64,000 nucleotides of DNA, from contig NZ_BCVI01000040.1 of NCBI RefSeq assembly GCF_001591665.1, positions 50,803 through 114,802 of the forward strand, given 5' to 3'. The position numbers were made by a program, and so were the translations under genes. Under the pieces are notes generated by a model. That model worked only from the letters and a program-made list of their open reading frames with translations. It searched no databases and was not told the origin of the DNA. This DNA comes from Neobacillus soli NBRC 102451. GTDB lineage: Bacteria > Bacillota > Bacilli > Bacillales > Cytobacillaceae. Shown here one piece after another: positions 55,881 to 64,000 of this stretch. How positions within the stretch are numbered: position 1 is the stretch's first letter; every line of letters starts with the position of its first letter.

Positions 55881-57440
55881 ATGGACCTAATAACAATCGC
55901 CTCCATTTTGCTTGGCCTTATCGTCGGTGCCGTTGTTGGCTATTTTGTTCATAAATCCATTGCTGATGCAAAAGTAGCAGGAGCAAAGAATGCTGCTGAG
56001 CAGATTCTTGAAGATGCTAAACGTGATGCTGATTCATTAAAAAAAGAAGCTTTGCTGGAAGCAAAGGATGAAATTCACAAGCTTCGGACAGAAGCAGAAC
56101 GTGAAGTTCGTGAACGAAGAAATGAAATGCAAAAACAAGAAAACCGTTTACTGCAAAGAGAAGAGAATTTAGATCGAAAAGAGGAGACGTTAAATAAGCG
56201 TGAAAATCTTTTAGATAAGAAGGAAGATTCTCTAACCCAAAGACAACAGCATATTGAAGAGATGGAAAGCAAAGTGGACGAGTTGGTAAGGAAACAAAAA
56301 ACTGAACTCGAACGAATTTCGAGCTTAACACGCGAGGAAGCTAAGTCGATCATTATTGACAAAATGGAGCAGGAACTCACCCATGATACAGCGATAATGA
56401 TTAAGGAAAGCGAAAACCGTGCGAAAGAGGAAGCCGACAAGAAAGCGAAAGAAATCCTTTCGCTGGCAATCCAGCGTTGCGCTGCTGACCATGTGGCGGA
56501 AACGACTGTATCTGTCGTCAACCTTCCAAATGACGAAATGAAGGGCCGGATTATTGGCCGTGAAGGACGAAATATCCGTACGCTTGAAACGCTAACAGGA
56601 ATTGATTTGATTATTGATGATACTCCTGAAGCTGTTATTCTATCAGGATTCGACCCTATTCGTCGGGAAACAGCCCGTTTGGCACTTGAGAAGTTAGTCC
56701 AAGACGGTCGAATCCATCCAGCACGAATTGAGGAAATGGTAGAAAAATCACGCCGCGAAGTGGATGAGTATATCCGTGAAGTTGGTGAGCAAACCACATT
56801 TGAAGTGGGTGTTCATGGACTCCATCCGGATCTTATCAAAATTCTTGGCCGCTTGAAGTTCCGTACAAGCTACGGACAAAACGTATTAAAGCATTCAGTA
56901 GAAGTGGCACAGCTTTCGGGCTTACTTGCTGCCGAACTTGGTCAAGACGAAACACTAGCTCGTCGTGCAGGTCTTCTCCATGATATTGGTAAAGCAATTG
57001 ACCATGAAGTAGAAGGAAGCCACGTCGAAATCGGGGTAGAACTTGCTACAAAATACAAGGAACATCCAGTAGTAATCAATAGTATTGCATCACACCATGG
57101 AGATACAGAGCCGACATCTATAATCGCTGTTCTAGTCGCAGCAGCTGACGCTTTATCAGCTGCAAGACCTGGTGCACGAAGTGAGACACTTGAGAACTAT
57201 ATCCGTCGTTTAGAAAAGCTGGAAGAGATTTCAGAGTCTTATGAAGGTGTTGAGAAATCCTTTGCTATCCAGGCAGGACGTGAGGTGCGTATTATCGTAA
57301 GACCAGATGCGGTTGATGATCTTGCTGCACATCGATTAGCACGCGATATTCGTAAGCGTATTGAAGAAGAACTTGATTATCCAGGGCACATTAAAGTGAC
57401 AGTCATTCGTGAGACACGGGCTGTAGAATACGCAAAATAA
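55881..57440 (+). CDS. rny: Ribonuclease Y
   Basis: 519 residues. Membrane-anchored endoribonuclease that starts bulk mRNA decay in Firmicutes. A single N-terminal transmembrane helix (about 4-24), a long charged coiled coil (about 30-200), a KH domain with [22 protein letters not shown] (about 215-240), and an HD domain whose metal motif is [12 protein letters not shown] near residue 370. ATG after GAGGAGG. In the same window pnp, rnjB and ricA act with it in RNA turnover. A terminator overlaps the stop. Confidence 0.98.
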   Translation: MDLITIASILLGLIVGAVVGYFVHKSIADAKVAGAKNAAEQILEDAKRDADSLKKEALLEAKDEIHKLRTEAEREVRERRNEMQKQENRLLQREENLDRKEETLNKRENLLDKKEDSLTQRQQHIEEMESKVDELVRKQKTELERISSLTREEAKSIIIDKMEQELTHDTAIMIKESENRAKEEADKKAKEILSLAIQRCAADHVAETTVSVVNLPNDEMKGRIIGREGRNIRTLETLTGIDLIIDDTPEAVILSGFDPIRRETARLALEKLVQDGRIHPARIEEMVEKSRREVDEYIREVGEQTTFEVGVHGLHPDLIKILGRLKFRTSYGQNVLKHSVEVAQLSGLLAAELGQDETLARRAGLLHDIGKAIDHEVEGSHVEIGVELATKYKEHPVVINSIASHHGDTEPTSIIAVLVAAADALSAARPGARSETLENYIRRLEKLEEISESYEGVEKSFAIQAGREVRIIVRPDAVDDLAAHRLARDIRKRIEEELDYPGHIKVTVIRETRAVEYAK

Positions 57441-57468
57441 AGCGGTGCGAAAGCACCGCTTTATTTAT
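57439..57468 (+). terminator. Terminator after rny
   Basis: AAAGCGGTGC / GCACCGCTTT with GAAA loop, then TATTTATT; it begins in the stop codon. Confidence 0.88.
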
Positions 57469-57550
57469 TGGAAATACGCTAATGATTAAATCGAGGCGAA
57501 ATGTGATACAATTTAAACTAAATTAATTTTTCAATATGAAAGGGAAGAAA

Positions 57551-58348
57551 ATGAATCTACTTTTTATCGGTGATGTCGTCGGTTCACCGGGCCGTGACAT
57601 GGTTAAGGAATATTTACCTAAATTAAAAGAAAAGTATCGCCCGCATTTTACCATTATAAATGGAGAAAATGCGGCAGGCGGGAAGGGGATTACAGAAAAA
57701 ATCTATCGAGAATTTTTGGGATATGGGGCACAAGCTGTTACACTGGGAAATCATACTTGGGATAATCGAGAAATTTTTGAATTTATCGATACTGCGAAAA
57801 ATATGGTAAGACCAGCAAATTTTCCGGAGGGAACTCCAGGTAAAGGTTTGGCTTTTTTCAAAATTAACGATTTAGAAGTTGCGGTCATAAATCTGCAGGG
57901 CCGGACATTTATGGCTCCATTGGATTGCCCTTTTAGAAAGGCCGATGAATTAGTTGAAATTGCCAAGGCAAGAACCCCATTTATTTTTGTTGACTTTCAC
58001 GCAGAAGTTACAAGTGAAAAGCAGGCGATGGGGTGGTATTTGGATGGAAGAGTTTCAGCCGTTGTTGGGACCCATACGCATGTCCAAACAGCAGACAATA
58101 GAGTATTACCAGGCGGCACGGGGTATTTATCTGATGTGGGCATGACAGGGCCGTATGATGGCATTCTTGGTGTGGAGAGAGAAGCAGTCCTTAAAAGGTT
58201 TCTAACTAGCCTGCCAGTCCGTTTTGAGGTTCCGACATCAGGAAGAAATCAGTTAAGTGCTGTGGTTATAGAACTAGATCGTAAAACAGGTTTTACCAAA
58301 AAGATGATGCCATTATTAATAAATGATGACCATCCGTTTTACAGTTAA
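57551..58348 (+). CDS. ymdB: Cyclic-nucleotide/phosphatase-type metallophosphoesterase YmdB
   Basis: 265 residues. YmdB is a phosphodiesterase with activity toward 2',3'-cyclic nucleotides; in B. subtilis it affects biofilm matrix and motility gene choice and nanotube formation. Metal motifs are visible: FIGDVVGSPGRD (residues 5-16), GENAAGGKG, GNHTWDN and GTHTHVQTADN. The frame opens at 57536, but ATG 57551 gives the B. subtilis-length start and follows AAAGGGAAG. It sits between rny and spoVS as usual. Confidence 0.95.
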   Translation: MNLLFIGDVVGSPGRDMVKEYLPKLKEKYRPHFTIINGENAAGGKGITEKIYREFLGYGAQAVTLGNHTWDNREIFEFIDTAKNMVRPANFPEGTPGKGLAFFKINDLEVAVINLQGRTFMAPLDCPFRKADELVEIAKARTPFIFVDFHAEVTSEKQAMGWYLDGRVSAVVGTHTHVQTADNRVLPGGTGYLSDVGMTGPYDGILGVEREAVLKRFLTSLPVRFEVPTSGRNQLSAVVIELDRKTGFTKKMMPLLINDDHPFYS

Positions 58349-58378
58349 AAAACCTTCCATTGGAAGGTTTTTTACTTT
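58347..58378 (+). terminator. Terminator after ymdB
   Basis: AAAAAACCTTCC / GGAAGGTTTTTT with an ATT loop. Confidence 0.9.
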
Positions 58379-58388
58379 TTTTGTCCAA

Positions 58389-58416
58389 GCCGGAATATGT
58401 CTTTTCGCAACTGAAT
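58389..58416 (+). promoter_or_regulatory. Candidate SigH promoter for spoVS
   Basis: GCCGGAATA (58389-58397), 12-base spacer, ACTGAAT (58410-58416). Compared with RNAGGAWWW and RNNGAAT there is one mismatch. spoVS is a known SigH gene in B. subtilis. Confidence 0.55.
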
Positions 58417-58498
58417 ATAGTAGCAGTGGAATGTTATAACCTGATTTGTTCATGAAACTGCTCATGCGGAATCGGGATTTTCTAAGGAGGAGCTAGAA

Positions 58499-58759
58499 AT
58501 GGATATATTAAAAGTTTCAGCAAAATCTAATCCTAATTCTGTAGCTGGTGCGCTTGCGGGGGTTCTGCGTGAAAGAGGTACAGCAGAGATACAGGCGATT
58601 GGTGCGGGTGCATTAAATCAAGCCGTTAAGGCAGTAGCGATTGCTCGAGGATTTGTGGCACCTAGTGGAGTTGATTTGATCTGTGTCCCAGCGTTTACCG
58701 ATATTTTAATTGACGGAGAAGAACGCACAGCTATAAAGTTAATTGTAGAACCTCGTTGA
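58499..58759 (+). CDS. spoVS: Stage V sporulation protein S
   Basis: 86 residues, the invariant SpoVS size. Alba-fold small protein needed for engulfment-stage to coat-stage progress in sporulation; exact action unclear. The sequence MDILKVSAKSNPNSVAGALAGVLRERG and AIARGFVAPSGVDLICVPAFTDI are almost the B. subtilis protein. ATG after AAGGAGG. Preceded by a SigH-like promoter and followed by a terminator. tdh and kbl, which follow in B. subtilis, are absent. Confidence 0.97.
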   Translation: MDILKVSAKSNPNSVAGALAGVLRERGTAEIQAIGAGALNQAVKAVAIARGFVAPSGVDLICVPAFTDILIDGEERTAIKLIVEPR

Positions 58760-58807
58760 AAGAGATAGATTATTTACACGGGTATATACAAAAAGGAATT
58801 TATCCTG

Positions 58808-58836
58808 CCTGCTTGTTTTATACAAGCGGGTTTTTT
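58808..58836 (+). terminator. Terminator after spoVS
   Basis: CCTGCTTG / CAAGCGGG (one G-U) with TTTTATA loop and six T. Confidence 0.85.
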
Positions 58837-59029
58837 GGTTATTAAAATACTATTTTGATATATAAGAAAGCGTTAAAAAGTATTTAAATAAAATGGCGAA
58901 AAAAAAGGAAAAACAGCGGTAGAATGTATTTAAAAGCAAGTATTTGATTGGTTTTTCCTGAAGGGAAAATCACTAATTCTAAATAATAAAAAAATATTCA
59001 TATTTTAGACAAAAATTTACTCTAAAGGG

Positions 59030-59058
59030 TTGCAATTTTTTGTGCATAGGTCTAGAAT
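59030..59058 (+). promoter_or_regulatory. SigA promoter for korAB
   Basis: TTGCAA (59030-59035), 17-base spacer, TAGAAT (59053-59058). Expected start near 59065. Confidence 0.7.
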
Positions 59059-59072
59059 TGTAAGCGTTTAGT
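59058..59072 (+). promoter_or_regulatory. Catabolite-response-like site at the korA start region
   Basis: TTGTAAGCGTTTAGT resembles the CcpA site WTGNAARCGNWWWCA with two mismatches at the end. It overlaps the promoter -10 edge and the expected transcription start. Confidence 0.4.
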
Positions 59073-59099
59073 ACATATCCTTGTTCAAATCTTTTAGCC

Positions 59100-59114
59100 T
59101 TTAAAGCGTTAACA
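59100..59114 (+). promoter_or_regulatory. Catabolite-response site in the korA leader
   Basis: TTTAAAGCGTTAACA matches WTGNAARCGNWWWCA with one mismatch (T for G at position 3). It lies about 35 bases downstream of the expected start, a roadblock position. Confidence 0.5.
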
Positions 59115-59200
59115 TGGAGGTTAGAGATTTACTTGGAAAAGTGCTACACTTAGAAATGATTCAAACTACTTATTTTTTACATATCCAAAGGGGTGTAGTC

Positions 59201-60937
59201 ATGATCAATCAACTTTCGTGGAAAGTTGGCGGACAACAAGGGGAAGGTATTGAAAGTACTGGGGAAATCTTTGCTATCGCACTGAATCGCCTAGGATATT
59301 ACCTGTATGGTTATCGTCACTTTTCATCACGTATTAAAGGCGGCCATACAAACAATAAAATCAGAGTAAGTACGACAGAAGTTCGTTCTATTTCTGATGA
59401 TCTCGATATCCTTGTAGCGTTTGACCAAGAAACTATTGATGTAAATTACAAAGAGCTTCATAGCAAAGGCGTAATCCTTGCTGACTCCAAATTCAATCCA
59501 AAGAAACCAGAAGATACAGAAGCATCATTGTATTCGGTTCCATTTACCGAGATTGCTACTGAATTGGGAACTTCTTTAATGAAAAACATGGTTGCAATCG
59601 GGGCAACTTCTGCGGTATTAGACTTAGATATTCATGTATTTGAAGTAGTAGTTCGTGAGATTTTTGGCAAAAAGGGCGACAAAGTTGTTGCGAAAAACAT
59701 GGAAGCCATCCAAGCTGGCTTTGATTATATGAAAGAAAAAATGGATGCAAATGTTCCAACCATGGTCCTTGAAAAAGCAGATGGTAAACGCCGCATGTTT
59801 ATGATTGGAAATGATGCGATTGCCTTAGGTGCACTTGCTGCCGGCTGCCGTTTCATGGCGGCATATCCAATCACACCTGCTTCAGATATCATGGAATATT
59901 TGATTAAGAAATTACCTGCTGTTGGTGGGACGGTTATTCAAACAGAAGATGAAATCGCAGCTGCGACAATGACCATTGGCGCAAGCTACGGCGGTGTTCG
60001 GGCAATTACAGCATCTTCAGGTCCTGGCTTATCATTGAAAATGGAAGCAATTGGACTAGCTGGTATTACAGAAACACCGCTTGTTATTGTTGACACACAA
60101 CGCGGTGGTCCATCAACTGGTTTACCAACCAAACAAGAGCAGTCAGACTTAATGGCAATGATTTATGGTACACATGGTGAAATTCCGAAAATCGTTATGG
60201 CTCCAAGTACTGTACAAGAGGCTTTCTATGATACTGCTGAAGCGTTCAACCTTGCTGAAGAGTATCAATGTCCTGTCATTGTTTTATCCGATCTTCAACT
60301 ATCTTTAGGAAAACAAACAGTAGAACCACTGGATGTTTCTAAAGTTGAAATTAGACGTGGTAAATTAGTAACTGAAGAACTTCCTGAAATTGAAAACAAA
60401 GGCTATTTCAAGCGCTATGAAGTAACAGAGGATGGTGTTTCACCTCGTTCGATTCCTGGAATGAAAAATGGTATTCACCATGTTACAGGTGTTGAGCACG
60501 CTGAAACTGGTAAACCGTCTGAATCTGCAGCAAACCGGAATGCGCAAATGGATAAACGTTTCCGTAAGGTTGAAAATATCCGCTTTAACACACCTGTTTA
60601 TAAAAATGCACCACATGAGGATGCAGATTTATTAATCGTTGGATTTAACTCAACTCGCGGAGCAATCGAAGAAGCAATGACTCGCTTAGAAAAAGACGGC
60701 TTGAAAGTAAATCATGCACAAATTCGCTTAATTCATCCATTCCCATCGGACGAAGTACTTCCACTTGTTCGTTCTGCGAAAAAAGTAATTGTAGTGGAAA
60801 ACAATGCAACTGGACAATTAGCGAATATTATGAAAATGAATGTCGGTCATGCAGAAAAAATTACTAAATATCTTAAATATGATGGAAATCCATTCCTGCC
60901 TCACGAAGTTCATTCAAAATGTAAGGAGTTGTTCTAA
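59201..60937 (+). CDS. korA: 2-oxoacid:ferredoxin oxidoreductase, alpha (gamma-alpha fused) subunit
   Basis: 578 residues. With KorB it oxidatively decarboxylates a 2-oxoacid (2-oxoglutarate by annotation habit) to the CoA ester with ferredoxin reduction. The first ~190 residues are the gamma domain (WKVGGQQGEGIESTGEIFA), then the alpha domain (RRMFMIGNDAIALGALAAGCRFMAAYPITPASDI; GPGLSLKMEAIGLAGITETPLVIVDTQRGGPSTGLPTK). The frame opens at 59114, but ATG 59201 follows AAAGGGG and gives the family start. korB starts at the next base after the stop. Confidence 0.93.
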   Translation: MINQLSWKVGGQQGEGIESTGEIFAIALNRLGYYLYGYRHFSSRIKGGHTNNKIRVSTTEVRSISDDLDILVAFDQETIDVNYKELHSKGVILADSKFNPKKPEDTEASLYSVPFTEIATELGTSLMKNMVAIGATSAVLDLDIHVFEVVVREIFGKKGDKVVAKNMEAIQAGFDYMKEKMDANVPTMVLEKADGKRRMFMIGNDAIALGALAAGCRFMAAYPITPASDIMEYLIKKLPAVGGTVIQTEDEIAAATMTIGASYGGVRAITASSGPGLSLKMEAIGLAGITETPLVIVDTQRGGPSTGLPTKQEQSDLMAMIYGTHGEIPKIVMAPSTVQEAFYDTAEAFNLAEEYQCPVIVLSDLQLSLGKQTVEPLDVSKVEIRRGKLVTEELPEIENKGYFKRYEVTEDGVSPRSIPGMKNGIHHVTGVEHAETGKPSESAANRNAQMDKRFRKVENIRFNTPVYKNAPHEDADLLIVGFNSTRGAIEEAMTRLEKDGLKVNHAQIRLIHPFPSDEVLPLVRSAKKVIVVENNATGQLANIMKMNVGHAEKITKYLKYDGNPFLPHEVHSKCKELF

Positions 60938-61804
<867 letters not shown>

Positions 61805-61816
61805 ATAAGAAATCCA

Positions 61817-61852
61817 AAATCCCGAGGAATTCATAGTTCCCCGGGATTTTTT
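61817..61852 (+). terminator. Terminator after korAB
   Basis: AATCCCG-GGAA pairs with TTCC-CGGGATT (one mismatch pair), then six T. Confidence 0.85.
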
Positions 61853-62000
61853 ATTGTCTTCAAACAGGTAAACCTTTATACTATAGTAATGTGCAGATAA
61901 AGAATATTGCTCCAAATCTTTATTGAGCACACGAAAAATATCATAATTAAATCTAAAAAAGCTACTATGTTATTTTAAAAGAAAGGGGTTTTATGAACAA

Positions 62001-63545
62001 ATGAATGAAGAGCAACGATTAGAAGGTCAACAAGTAGAGTCTGCTAATTCTTCGGACAAAAAATCCGCCAAGGATTACAGCAAATACTTTGAACAAGTAA
62101 TTACAGCACCTTCATTAACAGAAGCAAAAAAACGCGGAAAAGAAGAAGTGAAATATCATAATGATTTTGCGATTTCTGAAGAATTCCGCGGCATGGGCGA
62201 GGGTCGTAAGTTTTATATTCGGACGTATGGCTGTCAAATGAACGAACATGATACAGAAGTTATGGCAGGGATATTTTTAGCATTAGGATATGAACCTACC
62301 GACAGTGTGACGAATGCTAACGTCATTTTATTAAATACGTGTGCCATTCGTGAGAACGCTGAGAACAAAGTGTTCGGTGAACTTGGTCATTTAAAATCCC
62401 TAAAATTGGAACGACCTGACTTACTTATTGGTGTTTGTGGATGTATGTCCCAGGAAGAATCCGTAGTCAATAAGATTCTAAAAACCTATCATCAGGTTGA
62501 TATGATTTTTGGTACCCATAATATTCACCGCTTACCAAATATTTTGCATGAAGCATATATGTCAAAGGAAATGGTTGTTGAGGTATGGTCGAAGGAAGGC
62601 GATGTTATTGAGAACCTTCCAAAAGTACGCCGTGGCAAGATTAAAGCATGGGTCAACATTATGTATGGCTGTGATAAATTCTGTACGTACTGTATTGTAC
62701 CTTTCACGCGTGGGAAGGAACGAAGCCGTCGGCCTGAGGAAATTATCCAGGAAGTACGTCAGCTGGCAGCACAGGGCTACAAGGAAGTCACACTGCTTGG
62801 TCAAAACGTAAATGCTTATGGGAAAGACTTAGAGGGCGTTAATTACGGACTTGGCGAGCTAATGGATGATTTACGCAAAATTGATATACCAAGGATTCGT
62901 TTTACAACCAGCCATCCGCGTGACTTTGACGATCGTCTGATTGAAGTTCTTGCTAAAGGTGGAAACCTAATGGATCATATCCATTTGCCAGTTCAATCTG
63001 GTTCGACAGATGTATTAAAAATTATGGCTCGTAAGTATACAAGAGAACAATATTTAGAGCTTGTTAGAAAAATAAAAGCGGCCATTCCTAATGTCGCTTT
63101 AACAACCGATATTATTGTGGGTTACCCAAACGAAACGGACAAACAGTTTGAAGAGACCATGTCACTCTATCGTGAAGTGGGTTATGAATTAGCATATACA
63201 TTTATTTACTCCCCAAGGGAAGGTACTCCTGCAGCAAAAATGGAGGATAATGTTCCGTTAGAAGTGAAGAAAGAACGATTGCAGCGTTTAAATGCGCTTG
63301 TTAATGAAATGTCATTAGAAGCAATGAAAAAACATGAAGGTCAAATTGTTGATGTTCTTGTCGAAGGGGAGAGTAAGAACAACCCTGACGTCCTTGCTGG
63401 GTACACATCAAAGAGTAAGCTAGTAAACTTTGTGGCTCCAAAAACAGCGATTGGAAAAATTGTGAAAGTAAAAATTACCCAAGCAAAAACATGGTCATTA
63501 AACGGAGAAATGGTTGAAGAATTAGAACCAGTAGAGGTGCAGTAA
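62001..63545 (+). CDS. miaB: tRNA-2-methylthio-N6-dimethylallyladenosine synthase MiaB
   Basis: 514 residues. Radical-SAM methylthiotransferase acting on i6A37 of tRNAs that read U-starting codons. An N-terminal basic/acidic extension (about 1-65) precedes the UPF0004 domain with the first cluster cysteines ([27 protein letters not shown]). The radical-SAM CxxxCxxC motif is CDKFCTYC near residue 228, then the TRAM domain at the C-terminus ([17 protein letters not shown]). ATG 62001, with a three-codon frame overlapping it (see findings). ricA follows by one base. Confidence 0.97.
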   Translation: MNEEQRLEGQQVESANSSDKKSAKDYSKYFEQVITAPSLTEAKKRGKEEVKYHNDFAISEEFRGMGEGRKFYIRTYGCQMNEHDTEVMAGIFLALGYEPTDSVTNANVILLNTCAIRENAENKVFGELGHLKSLKLERPDLLIGVCGCMSQEESVVNKILKTYHQVDMIFGTHNIHRLPNILHEAYMSKEMVVEVWSKEGDVIENLPKVRRGKIKAWVNIMYGCDKFCTYCIVPFTRGKERSRRPEEIIQEVRQLAAQGYKEVTLLGQNVNAYGKDLEGVNYGLGELMDDLRKIDIPRIRFTTSHPRDFDDRLIEVLAKGGNLMDHIHLPVQSGSTDVLKIMARKYTREQYLELVRKIKAAIPNVALTTDIIVGYPNETDKQFEETMSLYREVGYELAYTFIYSPREGTPAAKMEDNVPLEVKKERLQRLNALVNEMSLEAMKKHEGQIVDVLVEGESKNNPDVLAGYTSKSKLVNFVAPKTAIGKIVKVKITQAKTWSLNGEMVEELEPVEVQ

Positions 63546-63546
63546 A

Positions 63547-63999
63547 GTGGCAAACTATACAAAAGACGATATCGTTGCACGTGCTGTGGATTTAGCACGC
63601 ATGATTGCCGAGACAGATGAAGTGGATTTTTTCAAACGAGCAGAAGCTCAATTAAATGATAATAAAAAAGTTCATACAATGATTGCTGACATTAAAGGAT
63701 TGCAAAAACAGGCCGTCAACCTGCAGCATTACGGAAAACCGGAAGCGTTGAAAAAGGTAGAAGATAAAATTACTTCTATAGAGCAAGAGTTGGATGAAAT
63801 TCCTGTCGTTCAGGATTTCAAACAATCACAATTGGAAGTGAATGAATTACTTCAGATCATTGCTTCAACCATTTCTAATACCGTAACTGATGAAATTATT
63901 ATTTCTACAGGTGGAGATGTATTGTTGGGTGAGACAGGCTCTGGCATGAAAAATGGCGGAGAGGCTTGTGAAGGCCACGACGATTGCGATCACGAATGA
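63547..63999 (+). CDS. ricA: RicA (YmcA), subunit of the RNase Y-modulating RicAFT complex
   Basis: 150 residues, slightly longer than B. subtilis YmcA. RicA, RicF (YlbF) and RicT (YaaT) form a complex, reported to carry iron-sulphur clusters, that steers RNase Y cleavage and promotes Spo0A activation, biofilm and competence. The helical YlbF/YmcA fold is visible (EVDFFKRAEAQLNDNKKVHTMIADIKGLQKQAVNLQHY); the C-terminal tail has two cysteines (CEGHDDC), the expected cluster site. GTG start after AGGTG at the end of miaB. The stop TGA is at 63997-63999, so the gene is complete. Confidence 0.92.
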   Translation: MANYTKDDIVARAVDLARMIAETDEVDFFKRAEAQLNDNKKVHTMIADIKGLQKQAVNLQHYGKPEALKKVEDKITSIEQELDEIPVVQDFKQSQLEVNELLQIIASTISNTVTDEIIISTGGDVLLGETGSGMKNGGEACEGHDDCDHE

Positions 64000-64000
64000 G

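Larger units (their letters stand above)
58760..59200. other. 441-bp spoVS-korA intergenic region
   Basis: Contains the spoVS terminator (58808-58836), three AAGCGTT-centred catabolite-response-like sites (58864, 59058, 59100), a SigA promoter (59030-59058) and a korA leader of about 135 bases. No gene is visible. Confidence 0.7.

Noticed and set aside
56075..56797. 240-codon minus-strand frame opposite rny
   Set aside because: It mirrors the repetitive codons of the RNase Y coiled coil and KH region; serine/arginine-rich shadow with no ribosome site.

Overview
This is a stretch of a low-GC Gram-positive, endospore-forming Bacillaceae chromosome (Bacillus in the broad sense; a Neobacillus-like or other environmental Bacillus is my guess, not shown by the sequence). 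The gene order closely follows the conserved B. subtilis arc from topA to ymcA. Nearly every gene is on the + strand, most have strong AGGAGG-type ribosome sites, and sporulation genes (ylxY, ymxH, dpaAB, ylzJ, spoIIIE, spoVS) are interleaved with core genes. I see no tRNA, rRNA, prophage, insertion sequence, CRISPR array or defence island. No frank new system is visible; the interest lies in what is missing from the conserved order and in the regulatory DNA.

Layout. 1-4.9 kb: end of topA, trmFO, hslV-hslU and codY. 4.9-12.6 kb: rpsB, tsf, pyrH-frr, uppS-cdsA-dxr-rasP (translation, UMP kinase, ribosome recycling, cell-envelope lipid and isoprenoid synthesis, intramembrane protease). 12.7-24.8 kb: polC, then the rimP-nusA-ylxR-ylxQ-infB-rbfA-truB-ribF translation/transcription cluster, and rpsO. 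25-29.9 kb: pnp, ylxY, mlpA, ymxH. 30-38 kb: dipicolinate and lysine/diaminopimelate genes (dpaA-dpaB, asd, dapG, dapA), rnjB, tepA-ylzJ. 38-46.6 kb: spoIIIE, then a GntR regulator and a four-gene nucleoside ABC transporter (nupNOPQ). 46.7-54.3 kb: ymfF-ymfH, ymfI, ymfJ, ymfK, ymfM, pgsA, cinA. 54.5-64 kb: recA, rny, ymdB, spoVS, korA-korB, miaB, ricA.

How the genes work together. dapG, asd and dapA make dihydrodipicolinate, which dpaA/dpaB divert to dipicolinic acid for the spore core. rnjB, rny, pnp and ricA are RNA-decay or processing functions scattered through the window. nusA, rimP, infB and rbfA form a translation/transcription operon with a candidate NusA-sensitive attenuator in its leader. 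The korAB 2-oxoacid:ferredoxin oxidoreductase has a good SigA promoter flanked by catabolite-response-like sites.

Genes absent relative to B. subtilis: xerC (codV) between trmFO and hslV; the ~30-kb fla/che operon between codY and rpsB; proS between rasP and polC; ylxP between infB and rbfA; pbpX between recA and rny; tdh-kbl between spoVS and miaB. Several gaps hold strong inverted repeats. Coordinates and start codons were judged by eye from ribosome sites and remembered family sequences; RNA structures were not folded computationally.
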